A stretch of 7,546 nt of DNA. It comes from Oligoflexia bacterium. Lineage in GTDB: Bacteria > Bdellovibrionota > Bdellovibrionia > Bdellovibrionales > UBA1609. The DNA lies in contig JAPPIY010000188.1 in assembly GCA_026914095.1 (NCBI GenBank), positions 1 to 7,546 on the forward strand, read 5' to 3'. The notes below the pieces were generated by a model that searched no databases, was not told where the DNA came from, and worked only from the letters and a program-made list of their open reading frames with translations. Made by a program: the position numbers and the translations under genes. Positions 5,754-7,546 of this stretch are shown in pieces (position 1 is the first letter of the stretch; every line of letters begins with the position of its first letter).

Positions 5754-6746
5754 ATGTCTGAGAGAAAAGAAGAGATATTTAAAGAAAGTTCAACAAACAA
5801 AAATTCCACCTGCCCGAACACTTCCTCATCCTTTAATGGGGAGCTTGAGGGCAGGAGGAATTTATCAAATGTATCTGCTGTCAAACCCTATCAGGATAAA
5901 ACAGTTCAGAAAAACAAGTTTTATTCAGCTATAGGCATCAATCAGAAACTTTTTAAACAAAAGCCTTTAGACAATAAAAAAGCTTCTGTTCCAAATCCCA
6001 CAGAAAGAGACTTGCTTCTTCTTGAAACTCTGGAAAGCTACGGAGTGCTTTCCACACAGCAAGTAAGAGAACTCATTTTTAAAGGCATCAATACCAGAAC
6101 TGTTTTAAGAAGATTGAGGCTTTTAAAACAAAGAGGCTTTATTTATTCCTCAGAAGGTCTTCCTAATGGCGCTTTAGCTTGGGTCTTGAGCAAAAGGTCA
6201 GCCTTGTTATTCAAGCATAATATTGAAACCAAAATTATAAACAAAAACACATTACAGCATGATGTAGCTGTTTCCTCTATAAGAATACAGCTTGAGAGGC
6301 TTAAAATAACGGAAAACTGGACATCAGAGCATATTTTAAAGAAAGAAGTCATAAAGTCCCATTATGAAGAAAAAAGAAACTCCTCCAGTTATATGGATGA
6401 GCCTCCCCTAGTGCCAGACAGCCTGTTTATTACAAGCCATGAGGGAGAGATGAAGGCTGTGGCTTTAGAGCTGGAGCTTACACTGAAATCCAAGGACAGA
6501 TATAAAAAAATATTTTCTCAGTATAAGAAGAAGGAGAAGATATGGTTTGTTTGGTATGTGGTTTTAACCTGCTCGGCAGGAGAGTCTTTGTCTAAGCTGT
6601 GGGACAAATATGCGATATGGGGAGATTGCCAGTTTGCTTATTCTACACTGGAGGAGGTATTTAAGTATGATTTTAAACTGCCAGAGCCAAGAGATGAGGA
6701 TTTAAGAGAAACTAATAAAAGAGAAGAGAGGGAGAAATGGCTTTAA
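5754..6746 (+). CDS. Replication-relaxation (Replic_Relax) family protein
   Basis: The 330-residue protein matches by eye the Replic_Relax family, found on plasmids and integrative elements and linked to replication or mobilisation. Residues 83-150 form a winged helix (PTERDLLLLETLESYGVLS, then RTVLRRLRLLKQRGFI), followed by the family-typical H169-D170-V-A-V. A C-terminal domain carries V-P-D222 and then A-L-E239-L-E241-L-T with basic residues and a KIFSQY helix, a layout reminiscent of PD-(D/E)XK-type folds; whether it cuts DNA is unknown, and the expected E-x-K lysine is E241 here. The first 80 residues are low in complexity and not part of the family core; they include a palindromic element (5801-5863). 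ATG 5754 follows GAGGTG (5744-5749) at a 4-base spacing. The last ten bases overlap the next small gene, which suggests translational coupling. From about 6450 onward the sequence becomes noticeably richer in G. Confidence 0.9.
   Translation: MSERKEEIFKESSTNKNSTCPNTSSSFNGELEGRRNLSNVSAVKPYQDKTVQKNKFYSAIGINQKLFKQKPLDNKKASVPNPTERDLLLLETLESYGVLSTQQVRELIFKGINTRTVLRRLRLLKQRGFIYSSEGLPNGALAWVLSKRSALLFKHNIETKIINKNTLQHDVAVSSIRIQLERLKITENWTSEHILKKEVIKSHYEEKRNSSSYMDEPPLVPDSLFITSHEGEMKAVALELELTLKSKDRYKKIFSQYKKKEKIWFVWYVVLTCSAGESLSKLWDKYAIWGDCQFAYSTLEEVFKYDFKLPEPRDEDLRETNKREEREKWL
5801..5863 (+). repeat. Palindromic element inside the reading frame of the replication-relaxation gene
   Basis: A 15-base left arm (5801-5815, core CCACCTGCCC) pairs with 5849-5863 (core GGGCAGGAGG) at 14 of 15 positions, the mismatch being A5808 against A5856. 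The 33-base middle can form a further imperfect stem (CTC-AT-CC with GG-G-GAG around TTTAAT). The element is G/C-rich compared with its surroundings and is 63 bp long, exactly 21 codons. It lies in the poorly conserved N-terminus (about residues 16-37). This resembles palindromic elements that insert in frame into genes, such as the Rickettsia palindromic elements; the resemblance is structural only. Confidence 0.5.
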
Positions 6747-6973
6747 CAACTAAGAAAATGACATTTAAAAAGTCTCAGAGAATATCTCAAAAGAAGTGTG
6801 GGCAGGTGCTGAAGAGTTTAAAAGGGGTATGGATACACCCCTGCTCACAGGTAGGTTATGGGATAAAGAGGAGAAAAAGGAATTTTCGTATTTCTGCTCA
6901 CCCTCTAAGCTTTAGATTTAAAGGTTTTTATGAGGTTTGGAGATTTAAAGAAATGGGGGAACATCCTCTCTGA
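6737..6973 (+). CDS. Small basic protein, translationally coupled to the replication-relaxation gene
   Basis: The 78-residue product is strongly basic, with many K and R residues (KSQRISQKK, IKRRKRNFR) and several aromatics, so nucleic-acid binding is plausible. It starts at ATG 6737, ten bases before the end of the preceding gene and right after AGAGGGAG (6727-6734), which fits coupled translation. I recognise no family. Its last codons and TGA stop (6971-6973) lie inside the left arm of a perfect 26-bp hairpin, so translation and hairpin formation would compete. The open frame could also be incidental, because the product is short and the region to its right is non-coding; an unusual share of W, H and P near the end is compatible with that. 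Confidence 0.5.
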   Translation: MALTTKKMTFKKSQRISQKKCGQVLKSLKGVWIHPCSQVGYGIKRRKRNFRISAHPLSFRFKGFYEVWRFKEMGEHPL

Positions 6974-7028
6974 ATCTGACCACTCTCACTCATCATTTCG
7001 CAAGAGTGGTCAGATTCAGAGAGGATGT
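6961..7028. repeat. Perfect 26-bp inverted repeat (large hairpin)
   Basis: The arms 6961-6986 and 7003-7028 are exact reverse complements over all 26 bases, beginning ACATCCTCTC and ending GAGGATGT, around a 16-base loop (6987-7002). The stem is close to half G/C and by far the most stable structure in the window. There is no T run on either side, so it is not a standard intrinsic terminator. It overlaps the stop codon of the small basic gene. Possible roles are a transfer or replication origin folded as single-stranded DNA, an RNase III-type processing signal, or a mobile palindrome. Confidence 0.9.
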
Positions 7029-7215
7029 AAGTGTAGTTAAGTTAGTAAGTAGTAAAGTTAAAGTGAGTTAAGGAGAGGGTAAAGTTTAAGTTAGGAAAGT
7101 GTGATGATTTTTGGCAGGCTGTGAAAGGTTAGGTTGCTATATGTGGGGTTTGTTTATTTTTGGAATTTGTTGTTTTGATTTTTAGGATTTTTTTGGGAGT
7201 GGAGTTTTGTTTGTG
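7018..7215. other. C-depleted, G/T-rich tract on the plus strand
   Basis: These 198 bases contain only three C residues (7115, 7119, 7137) against about 64 G. There are C-free runs of 97 bases (7018-7114) and 78 bases (7138-7215). Short AGTTAA-like words recur in the first part. The skew far exceeds that of the coding regions and is not explained by a gene. Strong G-over-C asymmetry favours R-loops and single-stranded DNA and is often found near origins. Confidence 0.8.
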
Positions 7216-7343
7216 CGGAAAGTAGTTATAACAGTTTTTATTGAACAGAGTTTGTCTTTTCCTTTTTCTGTTTGTTCTGACTTAGAAGGAAGGGAAAAGG
7301 AATTGGAGGCAGAGGAGCTTTCACAGCCAGCCAAAAATCATCA
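7102..7343. mobile_element. MITE-like unit with 26-bp terminal inverted repeats
   Basis: Bases 7102-7127 and 7318-7343 are inverted repeats pairing at 25 of 26 positions; the outer ends read TGATGATTTTTGG, and the single mismatch is A7116 against A7329. They enclose 190 bp with no gene. The 7-base word AGGAAAG lies on both sides in direct orientation, at 7093-7099 and 7346-7352, each two bases from the repeat end, as a target-site duplication would. The short size, terminal repeats and lack of a transposase are the hallmarks of a miniature inverted-repeat element moved by a transposase encoded elsewhere. The alternative is a large stem-loop of another kind; the flanking word is purine-rich and could match by chance. 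Confidence 0.48.
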
Positions 7344-7371
7344 AGAGGAAAGAAGGTCATTGTTTTACTGA

Positions 7372-7391
7372 ATTCCCGTTTATGCGGGAGT
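7372..7391. repeat. Short dispersed-type palindrome (ATTCCCG...CGGGAGT)
   Basis: ATTCCCG (7372-7378) and CGGGAGT (7385-7391) pair over seven positions, one a T-G wobble, around TTTATG. Palindromes of the form ATTCCCG-loop-CGGGAAT followed by GACG are common high-copy intergenic repeats in several bacterial groups, and this looks like a slightly decayed copy. Only one copy is seen in the window. Confidence 0.5.
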
Positions 7392-7496
7392 GACGAGATT
7401 AAGGAGGTGATAAGATTATAGGAATAACAAGATAAAGAAACAATAAAGTAAGTAGAAACAACTATATTAAGTAAGAAATAAAATAAAAAATTGAAG

Positions 7497-7527
7497 AGGT
7501 TCAAAAAGTAAGCGGGTCTTTGAACCT
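7497..7527 (-). terminator. Possible intrinsic terminator for a minus-strand gene entering from the right
   Basis: AGGTTCAAA (7497-7505) and TTTGAACCT (7519-7527) form a perfect 9-bp stem with a 13-base loop. Read on the minus strand, a T-rich stretch follows a few bases after the stem (over 7470-7491), as in a terminator; on the plus strand no T run follows. The gene it would serve lies outside the window. Confidence 0.3.
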
Positions 7528-7546
7528 TAAGACAGAAGGGGGATAT

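Larger units (their letters stand above)
6974..7546. other. Gene-free, repeat-rich stretch at the right end
   Basis: After the stop codon at 6973 no reading frame on either strand has a ribosome site and protein-like content. The stretch contains the right part of the 26-bp hairpin, the C-poor tract, the MITE-like unit, a short CCCG/CGGG palindrome and a possible minus-strand terminator, described separately. Between them, 7392-7496 is A-rich filler in which I see nothing further. Confidence 0.7.

Noticed and set aside
6143..6352. Minus-strand open frame within the replication-relaxation gene
   Set aside because: Antisense to the conserved winged-helix and HD region of a well-supported gene.
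6961..7028. The 26-bp hairpin as an intrinsic terminator or an integron attC site
   Set aside because: No T run follows on either strand, and the GTTRRRY/RYYYAAC ends and the imperfect, bulged pairing of attC sites are missing.
7238..7504. Open frame of 88 codons on the minus strand
   Set aside because: It starts with TTG without a ribosome site, runs through the CCCG palindrome and the right terminal repeat, and its product is a run of hydrophobic and aromatic residues typical of translated A-rich non-coding DNA.
7495..7530. GGTTCAAA as the T-arm of a tRNA
   Set aside because: No acceptor, D or anticodon arms can be found at the right distances on either strand; the word belongs to a simple hairpin.

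Overview
The window is AT-rich (about 30% G+C by eye) bacterial DNA. It reads with the standard bacterial code: TGA is used as a stop and tryptophans are TGG. Most genes have clear Shine-Dalgarno sites. Nothing seen here fixes the species. The mix of gene types (restriction-modification, a HEPN-type protein, a plasmid replication-relaxation protein) and the dense palindromic repeats point to an accessory region: a plasmid, an integrated mobile element or its junction with the chromosome.

Layout. (1) 1-245: the 3' end of an unrecognised + strand gene. (2) 308-1246: a protein with a HEPN-like RNase motif (R-N-x-x-x-H) followed by three four-cysteine zinc ribbons. (3) 1335-1362: a strong sigma70-type promoter driving 1495-4605, a single-chain Type IIG-like restriction-modification enzyme with an N-terminal PD-(D/E)XK nuclease, a central N6-adenine methyltransferase and a C-terminal recognition region. 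(4) 4585-4782, minus strand: a small helical protein gene that overlaps the end of the RM gene tail to tail and has an inverted repeat just upstream. (5) 4783-5248: a gene-free stretch with features of a replication origin, namely two DnaA-box-like 9-mers, three degenerate repeats at an exact 30-bp pitch, then very AT-rich DNA. (6) 5249-6973: a same-strand group made of a membrane-anchored coiled-coil protein, a replication-relaxation (Replic_Relax) family protein and a small basic protein overlapping its end. (7) 6974-7546: no convincing gene, but much structure. It holds a perfect 26-bp hairpin, a 198-bp stretch with only three C residues, a 242-bp MITE-like unit with 26-bp terminal inverted repeats and a 7-bp flanking direct repeat, a short CCCG/CGGG palindrome and a possible minus-strand terminator.

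Interpretation. The left half looks like a compact defence module: a stand-alone DNA restriction enzyme next to a candidate HEPN ribonuclease. The right half looks like a replication or mobilisation module with a candidate origin upstream of the genes and a large hairpin at their end. The joint role of HEPN protein and RM enzyme, and the origin assignment, are inferences; the motifs and repeats are directly visible. The most unusual items are the MITE-like unit, the 30-bp-pitch repeats, the perfect hairpin overlapping a stop codon, and a palindromic element lying inside the reading frame of the replication-relaxation gene.
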